Shown here one piece after another: positions 43,008-51,663 of a stretch of 64,000 nt of DNA. This DNA comes from UBA940 sp031547885 (GTDB lineage: Bacteria; Bacteroidota; Bacteroidia; Bacteroidales; Rikenellaceae): contig JAVBRO010000006.1 in assembly GCA_031547885.1 (NCBI GenBank), forward strand, positions 22,048 to 86,047. The letters run 5' to 3'. Under the pieces are notes generated by a model. That model searched no databases, was not told the origin of the DNA, and saw only the letters and a program-made list of their open reading frames with translations. Both the position numbers and the translations under genes were made by a program. Each line of letters opens with the position of its first letter. Positions within the stretch are counted from its first letter, which is position 1.

Positions 43008-44507
43008 CTACTCCACCGGCATATCGGTCCGGAAATCGTAGAAAGTTTTGCGCATCAGGTCAGCCAGGGCGAGCTGGTAATTGATATATGCCGTCAGGTG
43101 CGAAGTGTAGGCGGTGTTGAGGCGGTTCCGTTCGAGAGCTAGCGACTGGCTGTCGATATCGCCGTCGGAGTAGCGCTTGAGGGTTATATCGAAACTTTTC
43201 TCGGCGACCGATACGTTCTTTTCGAGCAATTGGAGGCGTTTGAGCGTCGAGCTGAGGTTCGACACCAGGTTGCGCACTTCGGTCTCGACGCTGCGTTCCG
43301 TCTCTATCTTGCTGTATTCATACTGCCTCATCCTGGCTTCCGAAGCTCTGACATTGGCCTTGTTCTGCCCCCAGTTGAAGATCGGCACCGAGATCGTCAC
43401 CCCCACCCCGAAATTCGACGGACGGCGGGTGAAGTCCTTGAACGTGTTTTCGAATGATGTCGGATAACCTGCGTTGAAAGCCTCGGTCGAGATACCCGAC
43501 CTTTCGTAATATGCATCCACATTTATCGTCGGCTGCCTTGCGGACTTGCGCTGTTTGATTGTAAGTTTCTGCAGTTCGATCTGGATGTCGCGTTCCTGTA
43601 TTTCGAGGCGGTTCTTCAGGGCGAGTGCGACCGCGAAATCCGAATCCACGCTCACCGGTTCGTATTCCATGTTGCTGTCGAGCGAGACGGTGTCGTGCAG
43701 TCCTATGCCTATCAACTCTTTGAATGTATTATCCGCCGAGGCATGGTTGAGCACAGCGACGTCGTAATTGCTCTGCGCTTCGGCAAGGTCGACCTCCATC
43801 TGAAGCGCATCCACCTCGCGGATCAGTCCCGACTCGTATTTGTTCTTCGAGATTTCGTAGGCCTCGGTCTGCCTTTCGAGGTTCAATTGTGCGATCTCGG
43901 CACTTTTTTGCAGCGACAGCAGGTTGTAGTAGGCGCTGCTGACGCTGTATATCAGGTTCAGCTCGGCACGCTTGAGCGACTTTACAGATTGCTCGTAGGC
44001 CAGTCTGGCAGACTTCACCGCGGAACGGTTGGCGTTATATCCCCACAGCGACTGTATAGGCTGGCGCAGCCCTATGCGGGTGGTGAAATCTATGTAGCGC
44101 GTATCGACGTTGTAGTCGTTCAGGTTGTTCAACCCGCTCCGCACATAAATGCTTCCGTCGGTAGGCAGCGGCTGGGTGATGGTCAGCCCGCCGTAATTGG
44201 TAAGGTGTTTTACCGAATAGAATTTTACCCCGCTGCTCTCGTCGGCCTGCCTCACGCTTTCTGTGTAGTTGGGCAGGGTGAGAGTCAGGTCTATGCGCGT
44301 CCGCTGTGCGGCAAGGGTCGATTTGAGGTTCTGCGCCGCGATCTCGGTATCCTCTTTCAGGCTCAGCATGCTGTAGCTCTTCTCCATGGCTATTTCGATG
44401 CTCCTGTCGAGCGTGAGGTCGTAGTGCTGCTGCGCCGCAGCCCCGTGGCAAAGGAAAAACACTATGACCGCCGCTGCGGCCGACATTATAACTGGTCTCT
44501 TCTTCAT
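43008..44507 (-). CDS. TolC-family outer membrane efflux protein
   Basis: 499 residues from ATG 44507, which gives a clean Sec signal peptide ending GAAAQQ; a longer reading would overlap the ATPase gene. Two TolC repeats with long helices (KSARLAYEQSVKSLKRAELN, YEISKNKYESGLIREVDALQ; KRYSDGDIDSQSLALERNRL near the end) are visible. It forms the outer-membrane channel of the six-gene exporter and is its last gene, 19 bp after the ATPase. Confidence 0.88.
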   Translation of the reverse strand: MKKRPVIMSAAAAVIVFFLCHGAAAQQHYDLTLDRSIEIAMEKSYSMLSLKEDTEIAAQNLKSTLAAQRTRIDLTLTLPNYTESVRQADESSGVKFYSVKHLTNYGGLTITQPLPTDGSIYVRSGLNNLNDYNVDTRYIDFTTRIGLRQPIQSLWGYNANRSAVKSARLAYEQSVKSLKRAELNLIYSVSSAYYNLLSLQKSAEIAQLNLERQTEAYEISKNKYESGLIREVDALQMEVDLAEAQSNYDVAVLNHASADNTFKELIGIGLHDTVSLDSNMEYEPVSVDSDFAVALALKNRLEIQERDIQIELQKLTIKQRKSARQPTINVDAYYERSGISTEAFNAGYPTSFENTFKDFTRRPSNFGVGVTISVPIFNWGQNKANVRASEARMRQYEYSKIETERSVETEVRNLVSNLSSTLKRLQLLEKNVSVAEKSFDITLKRYSDGDIDSQSLALERNRLNTAYTSHLTAYINYQLALADLMRKTFYDFRTDMPVE

Positions 44508-44526
44508 GGCTGGTCGATGGGGTTTT

Positions 44527-45225
44527 TCAGGTTCTCTTTCTTCCGTTCTCATCGGAATGTATCATTCCGTCCTTGAGGTATATCATGCGGTTGGCGTAGT
44601 CGGCGATCTCCTGTTCGTGGGTGATAAGGATGATGGTGTTGCCTTCACGGTGCAACTCGTCGAACAGGCGCATGATGTCGTCGCCGGTTTTTGAGTCGAG
44701 GGCGCCGGTGGGTTCGTCGGCCAGGAGTATCCCGGGATTTGTCACCAGGGCGCGGGCTATGGCGACCCTCTGGCGCTGGCCTCCGCTCAGTTCACCGGGC
44801 TTGTGGTGGAGACGGTCGGTTAGGCCCACACGGTCGAGCGACTGCAGTGCTCGTTCGCGGCGTTCGGCGGCAGGGGTTCCCGAGTATATCAGCGGCAGTT
44901 CGACGTTCTGCAGGGCGTTGAGCCTCGGCAGAAGGTTGAAGTTCTGAAAAATGAAGCCGATCTCGCGGTTCCTCATGGCCGACAGCGCATCGTCGTCGAG
45001 GGTGCTGACGTCCGTGTCTCTGAAAATATAGTTGCCCGTTGAGGGGGTATCGAGACAGCCGAGGATGTTCATCAGGGTCGATTTTCCCGAGCCCGACGGC
45101 CCCATTATGGCGACGTATTCATTCTCCCCTATCTCGAGGTCTATATCGCGCAGGGCGGGGACTTCGGTCTCGCCCAGCGCGTAATTTTTGGTCATGTTCA
45201 CTATCCGTATCAGCATGGCGGGCAT
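44527..45225 (-). CDS. ABC transporter ATP-binding protein (MacB/LolD type)
   Basis: 232 residues. Walker A GPSGSGKST, Q-loop FIFQNFNLLPRL, signature LSGGQRQRVAIARAL, Walker B ILLADEPTGALD and H-loop ITHE. The ATG follows the permease TAA directly. It powers the neighbouring FtsX-fold permease. MacB-type pumps move periplasmic substrates such as peptides and lipoproteins through TolC by mechanotransmission rather than by transport through the membrane. Confidence 0.92.
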   Translation of the reverse strand: MPAMLIRIVNMTKNYALGETEVPALRDIDLEIGENEYVAIMGPSGSGKSTLMNILGCLDTPSTGNYIFRDTDVSTLDDDALSAMRNREIGFIFQNFNLLPRLNALQNVELPLIYSGTPAAERRERALQSLDRVGLTDRLHHKPGELSGGQRQRVAIARALVTNPGILLADEPTGALDSKTGDDIMRLFDELHREGNTIILITHEQEIADYANRMIYLKDGMIHSDENGRKRT

Positions 45226-46464
45226 TTATTCGTAGCGGATCGAGTCCACTGGTTTAAGGTTCGCGGCATTCTTTGCGGGCAGGTAGCCGAAGCTGATCCC
45301 CACGATGACCGAGAAGGCGAAGGCGACGACAATGGAGTAGAGCTGTATGGAGGTCTTTATATCGGTAAACAGGGTGACGAAGAGCGAAAGCGCCACCCCC
45401 AGCACCACCCCTATGATGCCGCCCGCGATGCTTATTGCGACTGCCTCGGTGACGAACTGGCTCATGATGTCGGCCTTGCGCGCCCCTATCGCGCGGCGGA
45501 TGCCGATCTCGCGCGTGCGTTCCATGACGGTCGCGAGCATGATGTTCATGATGCCTATCCCGCCGACGATCAGCGAGATGGCCGCGATGGCACCCAGCAG
45601 GAAGTTATAAATCTGGCGCTCCTTCTCTTCCTGTTTCAGCAGTTCGAAAGGGATCACGATGTTGTAGTCGGCGTTGTTGAAGTGGTGCCTTTTCAGGATC
45701 TCATCTATGAGGCGCGAACTCTCCATGAGGCGCGCCGAATTTTCCACCTGCACGGTGATCTGCTGCACCTGGCTGGTCAGCATATTCTCGTGCGACATCC
45801 TGCTCATAAAGGTGGTGAGCGGGATGAATACGTCGGTATTGAGATCCCTCGCCGCAAGTTCGCCGACGGTTTCGGTAAAGAGCGTCTTCGATTCGAGAAT
45901 GCCGATAACTTCCATCCACTGGTCCTCGATCTTCACCATCTTCCCGACCGGGTCCTCGCTCTGGAAGAGCGTCCGGGCGGCTCCGGCGCCGAGCACGCAG
46001 ACCTTCTGGCGCTGGTTGTAATTATTTTCGCTGATCATCTGCCCGTTCTGGACGCGGTAGTTCATCATGTCGAAATAGTCGGGCGTGACCCCCAGGACGG
46101 TCGATTTCACCGAGCGGTCGGCGTATTTCACGTCGGTATTTATCTCGCCCTGCGCCGCGACGCGCGTAACGTCCGGCACGATATCCTTTATCACGGCGGC
46201 GTCCTGCAGCGAGAGTCCCTGCGAGAACTTTGCGCGGACCTCTTCCAGTTCGGCGTCCGACATTTTCTTCTCGCGGACGATGATATTGTTGACCCCCAGG
46301 TCCTGGTATTTGGCTATGGCCTCGCGCTTGGCCCCCTCGCCTATCGAGAGCATGGCGATGACCGACGCCACACCGAATATGATCCCGAGCATCGTCAGGA
46401 ACGACCGCATCTTGTGGTCCGCCAGACCGCTTACGGCCAGCCGTATGTTTTCTTTATACTGCAT
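45226..46464 (-). CDS. ABC transporter permease (MacB-like)
   Basis: 412 residues. One N-terminal helix in MRSFLTMLGIIFGVASVIAMLSIG (parts), a large periplasmic MacB-PCD domain (residues about 45-285) and three C-terminal helices with FtsX pattern TREIGIRRAIGARKADIMSQF. Four membrane helices in total. ATPase is a separate gene, unlike E. coli MacB where both are fused. Starts 2 bp after the adaptor stop. Confidence 0.92.
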   Translation of the reverse strand: MQYKENIRLAVSGLADHKMRSFLTMLGIIFGVASVIAMLSIGEGAKREAIAKYQDLGVNNIIVREKKMSDAELEEVRAKFSQGLSLQDAAVIKDIVPDVTRVAAQGEINTDVKYADRSVKSTVLGVTPDYFDMMNYRVQNGQMISENNYNQRQKVCVLGAGAARTLFQSEDPVGKMVKIEDQWMEVIGILESKTLFTETVGELAARDLNTDVFIPLTTFMSRMSHENMLTSQVQQITVQVENSARLMESSRLIDEILKRHHFNNADYNIVIPFELLKQEEKERQIYNFLLGAIAAISLIVGGIGIMNIMLATVMERTREIGIRRAIGARKADIMSQFVTEAVAISIAGGIIGVVLGVALSLFVTLFTDIKTSIQLYSIVVAFAFSVIVGISFGYLPAKNAANLKPVDSIRYE

Positions 46465-46466
46465 GG

Positions 46467-47471
46467 TCAGTCTGTTAAATATTCACAACTCACGGTCATC
46501 CCGGGCTTCAGCCTTTCGTCCGATTTGGCTATATGGACCTCGACGTCGAACACTTTCTGCCGCGATTTCTCATCCTTGCGGTGGCACAGCTTGCCTATAT
46601 AAGCTATCTCGGCATCGAACACCACGTTGGGGAGCGCGTCGAGGCGCACGGCGACCTTCTGCCCGTTGTGTATTTTCAGGAAATCCTGCTCGCTGATATA
46701 GGTATTGACTTTCATCCATTTCAGTTCCGGCACATTGGCGAGGTTGTTGCCCGTGTATATCTCGTCGCTCACCTTGACAAGGGCTCCCGTGCGGTAGTTA
46801 TGCGCTATCTGGAACACCCCCTCGATCGGGGTGCGGATGGTCAGCGCCGGTATCAGATCCTTTGCATAATTTATATCGTTCTCGATCTGCCTTACGCGGA
46901 TACGCTGTATTTTCAGGTTGTTTTCGTTGATTATGCCGGCCAGCTCCATTTTGCGTTTCTCCTTGGCAAGCGTTATCTCGGCCTGCCGGAACTCGAGCGC
47001 CTTTATCTTTCGGTAGCGCTCCGATTCGAAACGCGAAGACTCCAGCTCTATCTTTTTAAGTTCGAAAGTGGCCAGCTCGCTGCGTATCCTCGAGTCCGCG
47101 GCGTTTTCGGAGTTGGCCTGATCGACCTGTAATTTTTCGAGCGCCGCCAGCTGCGTTTCGAGACTGGTCTCCCGGTCGACGATGAACTTCCGGATGTCGG
47201 ACGGGTCGAGCTGGATTATCGAGTCCCCCGGAGATACCAGCGCGCCGTGTTCCAGTATGCCTATAACGCGCATCATGTACCAGTTGCGGCCGTAGCGCGG
47301 CATAACGAACGATTTGGAGTTGACCGCCGCAAGTTCGCCGGTCTCGACGATGTTTTTACGTGCCGCCTGCCTTGCAGCTTCGTCCTCCCCGTTTTTTTTG
47401 CCGCACGAGACCCCCGCAAGGAGCACCCCGAGCGCAAACGGCATTACGATATATAAAGCCCTCTTTCTCAT
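46467..47471 (-). CDS. HlyD/MFP-type periplasmic adaptor lipoprotein (third of three)
   Basis: 334 residues. Lipobox LAGVSC (Cys23). Short biotinyl-lipoyl-like half motifs (MMRVIGILEHGALVSPGDSI), a helical hairpin with coiled-coil character (about residues 105-200) and a beta-barrel part (IRTPIEGVFQIAH, MKVNTYISEQDFLKI). Connects the MacB-like pump to TolC in the periplasm. Its ATG overlaps the stop of the preceding adaptor by 4 bp (ATGA). Confidence 0.85.
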   Translation of the reverse strand: MRKRALYIVMPFALGVLLAGVSCGKKNGEDEAARQAARKNIVETGELAAVNSKSFVMPRYGRNWYMMRVIGILEHGALVSPGDSIIQLDPSDIRKFIVDRETSLETQLAALEKLQVDQANSENAADSRIRSELATFELKKIELESSRFESERYRKIKALEFRQAEITLAKEKRKMELAGIINENNLKIQRIRVRQIENDINYAKDLIPALTIRTPIEGVFQIAHNYRTGALVKVSDEIYTGNNLANVPELKWMKVNTYISEQDFLKIHNGQKVAVRLDALPNVVFDAEIAYIGKLCHRKDEKSRQKVFDVEVHIAKSDERLKPGMTVSCEYLTD

Positions 47472-48727
47472 GACGCCTGCCCTCCGGTCGTTTGTTTGCT
47501 CTCGTCTTCGGGATTAACCGTGGGATCGGCCAGAGCCACGGTATCCTTCTCTTCCAGGCCGGATACGATGACCACGTAATCCGAGTTGACTGCCCCCGTT
47601 TCAACGAACACCTTATCGTAGCCGGCGCCGCTCTTGCGGAAGACGAAACTGCGGTCGGCTTCCGAATGGAGGGCTTCGATAGGCAGATAGAGTACGTCTT
47701 CCAGCTTATCCACGATTATCCTGCAACTGACGGTCAGCCCCGGCAGCAGATTCTCGTCGGTCTCGTTCATCAGGATCTCGACCGGGAAGACCTTTATCTT
47801 CGAGGACTGCTCCTTGTTGACGGCGAGATTAGCCACCGACATGACCGAACCGGTGAACATGCTTTCGGAGAATGCGTCGGGTTTTATCTCGACGTTCTGG
47901 CCCTTCTGTATCTTAGCGATATCGACCTCGTTGATATTGACTTTGGCCTTCAGCGACGAGAGGTCGGGCAGCTGTATGAGCGGGAAACCCGACCAGCACT
48001 GGTCGCCCACCTGGAACTTGTTGCCCGAGCTCCAGTTGTTCGAGATTATGGCGATGCCCGGAGTCGAAGTGGTGACGCACATTTTGCGCAGGGTCTCGTG
48101 GGCTTCTTCGAGTTGTTTGCGGTCCTGGTCGATGGAGAGGTTCTTCTGCTTGATCTCCTCTTTTTGTATCTTGATGCGGTTATCGATCTGTTCCCTGGCC
48201 TGTTCGAGCGAGATGTTCGCCTTTTCGAGGTTGAGCTGTATCTCTTTTTTCTTTATCTCGGATTCGTATTCGGCCTGCTCGAAGCGTATCTGCGATATCT
48301 CCTGCGAAATGCGTGTGACCTCGTAGTCGGCCTTCAACTCCTCGAGGTCGGATTGGTGCTGGGCGACCATTTTTTCGAGTTCGGCCTGGCTTATCTCGAG
48401 CCTGCCTTCAGCCTCGACGATCCCTTTATGCACCTCCGACGGGTCGAACATTATGAGCGTATCGCCTACTTTAACTTCCTGGCCGTCCTTGACCAGCTGC
48501 GATATTTTGAGGTTGCCGTAGCGCCACGATATCGTCGGCGAGGGGATGGTGACCGAGCGTATGGCCTCTATTTCGCCCTCTTCATAGAGGTCGATATAGA
48601 AAACGCCCTTCGCCACCTGCGCGACAGGGATTTGGCTGGTGTTCCTGTTGCCGCAGGCGCACAGCGTGAGTATAATCAGGGCAATGGCGGTGAAGCCTGC
48701 GGCGGTTCGCCGGGTTCTGGTTTCCAT
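47468..48727 (-). CDS. HlyD/MFP-type periplasmic adaptor lipoprotein (second of three)
   Basis: 419 residues. Lipobox LTLCAC (Cys23 or 25). Lipoyl half GQEVKVGDTLIMFDPSEVHK, a long coiled-coil hairpin rich in Glu, Lys and Gln (about residues 105-215), barrel segments SLKAKVNINEVDIAKIQ and LLPGLTVSCRIIVD, and a membrane-proximal domain DVLYLPIEALHSEADRSFVF. Its start lies 52 bp inside the end of the preceding adaptor gene, so translation is coupled. Confidence 0.87.
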   Translation of the reverse strand: METRTRRTAAGFTAIALIILTLCACGNRNTSQIPVAQVAKGVFYIDLYEEGEIEAIRSVTIPSPTISWRYGNLKISQLVKDGQEVKVGDTLIMFDPSEVHKGIVEAEGRLEISQAELEKMVAQHQSDLEELKADYEVTRISQEISQIRFEQAEYESEIKKKEIQLNLEKANISLEQAREQIDNRIKIQKEEIKQKNLSIDQDRKQLEEAHETLRKMCVTTSTPGIAIISNNWSSGNKFQVGDQCWSGFPLIQLPDLSSLKAKVNINEVDIAKIQKGQNVEIKPDAFSESMFTGSVMSVANLAVNKEQSSKIKVFPVEILMNETDENLLPGLTVSCRIIVDKLEDVLYLPIEALHSEADRSFVFRKSGAGYDKVFVETGAVNSDYVVIVSGLEEKDTVALADPTVNPEDESKQTTGGQAS

Positions 48728-50004
48728 AACGGTTTGTATTTAGAGATGGAGTCGATTGCGGGATCGTATTCCTTTCTTTTGGGCGGGAGCAGCGTTTTTT
48801 TCCTTACGAGGGAGAGTTTGGGTTTTGCCAGCGATATCACCTCTCCCGGCTCGAGTCCTTCGGTTATTACGGTCTCCCTGAGCGATGAGGCCCCGGTGGC
48901 AACCTGCCTCATTTCGTATCCTCTCCTCTGTTTCACATACGCCACCCGTACCGAATCCTGTTCGAAGACGGCTATCTGCGGCACGACTATAACGTCTTTT
49001 ATCTTCTGGGGCACGACGCGGCAGCTTGCCGTGAATCCCGGCTCCGGCATCACGGCCACAGAGTCTATCGAGGCTTCCAACTCGAACACCTTCACTTTCG
49101 AGCCGCGTTTTACGGGTTGCCCTACAGGGACTTTCGAGATGACCTTTCCCGAGGCGAAATTCCCCGGCATGGCGTCGAAAAGGAAACTCACGGAATCATT
49201 CACGTTTATCTGCTTGAACTCGCGTTCGCCCGTCCTCATCCTGACCTTCATTCCGTCCATCTGCGGGATGGTTGCGATGGGCATATTCCCCCACAGCGGA
49301 TCGCCCACCATTAATTTCTGTCCGGTCAGCAAACTGTTGGAGCGTACCAGCAGTCCGCTTTCCGGAGCTTTTACATTGAGCGCGTCCATCCTCTCCTGCA
49401 CGGTTGCAACCCGATCCGTAAGGGTTCTTATCTGAACTTCCCACCGGCGTATCTCCGACTGTTGGATAATGGCCAGGGCTTCCAGCTTTTTATCGAATTT
49501 GGCCTTCGAGATCGCCGAGCTTTCCAGTTGCAGCTCCATGATGCGCCTTTGATTCGGGGTGGCGTAGACAAGCTGCAGGGAGTCCATCCGGGCGATCTCG
49601 GCGTCGGCTTCATTGCTTGCGACCTGCGACGCAAGAAGCGCATACTGCATCTCCAGGTCGGCCCTTGTCTTATTGAGCGTCGCCTCGGCATTTTCGAGCG
49701 CTAGTTTCGTCTGGTCATAGTTGCTTCCCAGATTGGCATCCTCGAGAACGCAGATCACGTCGCCTTTTTCCACTATCGTGCCGTCGTCGACCAATGAGAT
49801 TATGGTGCCGTCGATAAAGACCGGGCATACTATCGGTGTGGAGCGCAGCGGTTCGACGAAACCTTCGACCGGGATGACATTTTCAAAATCGGAGTATGAA
49901 ACCGTAAGCAGGGCGGCATCTTCGACCCCCGTCGTTTTACAGGAGCATGCGAGACATGCCAAAAACAACAATACGCTAAGCCGGTTCTTCAGGTAAAAAT
50001 GCAC
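48676..50004 (-). CDS. HlyD/MFP-type periplasmic adaptor lipoprotein (first of three)
   Basis: 442 residues. Lipobox around LACLACSC. Lipoyl half GTIVEKGDVICVLED, coiled-coil hairpin (about residues 90-205), second lipoyl half APESGLLVRSNSLLTGQKLMVGD, barrel and membrane-proximal domains (DVIVVPQIAVFEQDSVRVAYV), then a proline-rich tail EPGEPPQASPPLP. First gene of the exporter operon. No clear TAnnTTTG box is seen directly upstream. Confidence 0.87.
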   Translation of the reverse strand: MHFYLKNRLSVLLFLACLACSCKTTGVEDAALLTVSYSDFENVIPVEGFVEPLRSTPIVCPVFIDGTIISLVDDGTIVEKGDVICVLEDANLGSNYDQTKLALENAEATLNKTRADLEMQYALLASQVASNEADAEIARMDSLQLVYATPNQRRIMELQLESSAISKAKFDKKLEALAIIQQSEIRRWEVQIRTLTDRVATVQERMDALNVKAPESGLLVRSNSLLTGQKLMVGDPLWGNMPIATIPQMDGMKVRMRTGEREFKQINVNDSVSFLFDAMPGNFASGKVISKVPVGQPVKRGSKVKVFELEASIDSVAVMPEPGFTASCRVVPQKIKDVIVVPQIAVFEQDSVRVAYVKQRRGYEMRQVATGASSLRETVITEGLEPGEVISLAKPKLSLVRKKTLLPPKRKEYDPAIDSISKYKPLWKPEPGEPPQASPPLP

Positions 50005-50326
50005 TGTAGCTAAGAGGTTTCAATAAAAGGTTCAACAATGATACGAAAAATATTGCGTTTTATTGCATACGTAACACCCTGCAACAGAACTTTTTTTGAG
50101 GTTTTTGACTATTCGACAACTAAATTATTAGTTAATTGACTGGCATACAGTGCAAACGGCACAAAGAGGAGAGAGTGAAAACCGGCCCTGCAAATGCCTG
50201 CCGCGCCGCTTTAAAAAATCATTAAATTTCTTCTGCAAAATGTGCCGTTTATTTTTCCGAAATTCAGATTGATTTTCTATATTTGAATCCTGCTAATAAA
50301 ATCTGCTAACCGCCGGACAACTTCAA
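50005..50326. other. AT-rich regulatory gap upstream of the exporter operon
   Basis: About 320 bp without a gene. It must hold the promoter of the minus-strand exporter operon, although only weak boxes are seen there, and it holds a plus-strand TATATTTG box at 50278. AT-rich runs dominate 50040-50130. Confidence 0.4.
50278..50285 (+). promoter_or_regulatory. Promoter -7 box (TATATTTG)
   Basis: Plus-strand TAnnTTTG match 41 bp before the short ORF at 50327. Confidence 0.45.
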
Positions 50327-50482
50327 ATGTTGCGGAATGTTTTTTGCGGTAAAGCGGAGAATGATTATTTTTGCGTCCGGAGAAGACTTTTGATCCGGAA
50401 AAAACAGCGTTGTCAGATGAAAAACAGCATACGGCTTACAGAGAGTAAACACGGATCGCGCTTTCCCGGAGCAAAATATTAG
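50327..50482 (+). CDS. Possible short cationic peptide ORF
   Basis: 51 codons plus stop, very rich in Arg and Lys (VRRRLLIRKKQRCQMKNS in the middle), with Cys7, Cys16 and Cys29. A shorter form of 21 residues could start at ATG 50417, behind a second TAnnTTTG box at 50366, and a terminator-like hairpin follows at 50490. It is divergent from the peptide-type exporter. It may be a real small peptide gene or chance coding in a regulatory gap; codon evidence is too short to decide. Confidence 0.25.
   Translation: MLRNVFCGKAENDYFCVRRRLLIRKKQRCQMKNSIRLTESKHGSRFPGAKY
50366..50373 (+). promoter_or_regulatory. Promoter -7 box (TATTTTTG)
   Basis: Plus-strand TAnnTTTG match within the short ORF; would give a transcript covering its last 21 codons and possibly the zeta-like gene. 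Confidence 0.45.
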
Positions 50483-50489
50483 GATATAG

Positions 50490-50526
50490 ACCCTTCCGCA
50501 TTATTATAGTGCAGGAGGGTTTGTTA
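50490..50526 (+). terminator. Hairpin before the zeta-like gene
   Basis: ACCCTTCCGCA pairs with TGCAGGAGGGT in 10 of 11 positions, followed by a weak T-rich stretch. Confidence 0.5.
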
Positions 50527-50559
50527 TCTTTAATACAGTAAAACAAGGAAACACGACCG

Positions 50560-51132
50560 ATGCCGAGACTTTTTATCATAGCGGGCTGCAACGGAGCCGG
50601 CAAGACCACCGCTTCGTACACCATGATGCCCGAAATGCTGGAGATCTCGGAACTGGTGAATGCCGACGAGATCGCCAAGGGACTGTCGCCGTTCAACCCC
50701 GACAGTGTCGCCATACAGGCGGGCAAGATCATGCTGATGAGGGTGAGGGAACTTATCCTGATGGGCGCCGACTTCGCGTTCGAGACCACTCTGGCGACGA
50801 AGTCGTACTACAACCTCATCAAAGAGGCGCAGGATAGGGGCTATTTCGTGACGCTCCTGTACCTTTGGCTGCCGTCGCCCGAACAGGCGATCAAGCGGGT
50901 GGCCCAGAGGGTGAGCGAAGGGGGGCATAACATACCGGAAGCCGTGGTGCGTCGGCGCTACACGGCGGGGATCAAGAACCTGTTCAATATATATATGCAG
51001 GCGGCCGACTACTGGATGATCTACGACAGCGGCGACATAAATTACGGCAAAAAGATCGCCGTCGGGTCCAAAAATGAAACAAAAACGATATACGATTCGT
51101 TAGTATATAGCAAACTCGAGAACTATGAGTGA
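50560..51132 (+). CDS. Zeta-toxin-like kinase
   Basis: 190 residues, the short form of the family. Walker A GCNGAGKTT (9-17), then VNADEIAKGLSPFNPD, the sugar-nucleotide-binding-like ETTLATKSY segment, and RVAQRVSEGGHNIPEAVVRRRY with conserved arginines. Zeta toxins phosphorylate UDP-N-acetylglucosamine and block cell-wall synthesis; short relatives may have other targets. A weak TATCTTTA box lies 26 bp upstream. A small ORF overlaps its stop codon, as in many toxin-antitoxin pairs. Confidence 0.8.
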   Translation: MPRLFIIAGCNGAGKTTASYTMMPEMLEISELVNADEIAKGLSPFNPDSVAIQAGKIMLMRVRELILMGADFAFETTLATKSYYNLIKEAQDRGYFVTLLYLWLPSPEQAIKRVAQRVSEGGHNIPEAVVRRRYTAGIKNLFNIYMQAADYWMIYDSGDINYGKKIAVGSKNETKTIYDSLVYSKLENYE

Positions 51133-51280
51133 AAACGACATCAAGGAAATGCAGGAAAAGATCGACGAGGGCATCCGCAAAGCTCAGGAGAAGCTCGTCG
51201 AGAAGGTAAAAAAAGAGGACGGAAAACTAATCGTCACGCGCGACGGCCAGATTCTGGCGCTGAATGCGAGCGAAGTGTGA
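51125..51280 (+). CDS. Small acidic/basic helical protein, possible partner of zeta-like kinase
   Basis: 51 residues (MSENDIKEMQEKIDEGIRKA at the start, then a Lys/Glu-rich amphipathic helix and IVTRDGQILALNASEV). Its ATG lies 8 bp inside the end of the kinase gene, which means translational coupling. Size, helical charge pattern and position are those expected of a small antitoxin, but the order toxin-first is opposite to the epsilon-zeta pair. No database family can be claimed. Confidence 0.55.
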   Translation: MSENDIKEMQEKIDEGIRKAQEKLVEKVKKEDGKLIVTRDGQILALNASEV

Positions 51281-51379
51281 TCCGCCCGTAACCATTAAAA
51301 AAGACCTTTCCCAAACGAAACAGACAAAGACTAACCGACAACACAACACTAACTGAATTTTGCGGTCCGGGATCCGGAC

Positions 51380-51418
51380 AACACAAGGGCAGCGTAAAAG
51401 GCTGCCCTTGTGTTGTTT
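51380..51418 (+). terminator. Terminator after zeta-like pair
   Basis: Perfect 14-bp stem AACACAAGGGCAGC / GCTGCCCTTGTGTT followed by GTTT. Confidence 0.85.
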
Positions 51419-51442
51419 AATTGAAAATGACCGGGAATATAT

Positions 51443-51624
51443 GTCATTCCGAGCGAGTGCGATCCGACAACCTGCTGCGGGGATACTGGGTCTATCGCAC
51501 GACGAGGAATCTACCGAACAACTTGAGTGATCAATGCGGGTCTGTTTATAAGGAAGATCCCTCGTCAGCGGATGATAACACATCTCACTCGTAAACTCTT
51601 CTGATCCGCTTCATTCGGGATGAC
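51443..51624. repeat. Cloverleaf intergenic repeat, copy G
   Basis: Outer ends GTCATTCCGA and TCGGGATGAC; left arm GTGCGAT with ATCGCAC; central arm GACGAGGAATCTAC with AGATCCCTCGTC; right arm GCGGAT with ATCCGC. The right arm differs from copy F by a compensated change. Confidence 0.88.
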
Positions 51625-51635
51625 AATCTTTTTTG

Positions 51636-51643
51636 TATTTTTG
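51636..51643 (+). promoter_or_regulatory. Promoter -7 box (TATTTTTG) of threonine aldolase gene
   Basis: TAnnTTTG match 20 bp before ATG 51664. Confidence 0.6.
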
Positions 51644-51663
51644 GACGGAAAAACCAGACGATC

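Noticed and set aside
47492..49435. 647-residue plus-strand frame opposite the adaptor genes
   Set aside because: Spans three overlapping real genes on the other strand and lacks any recognisable domain.
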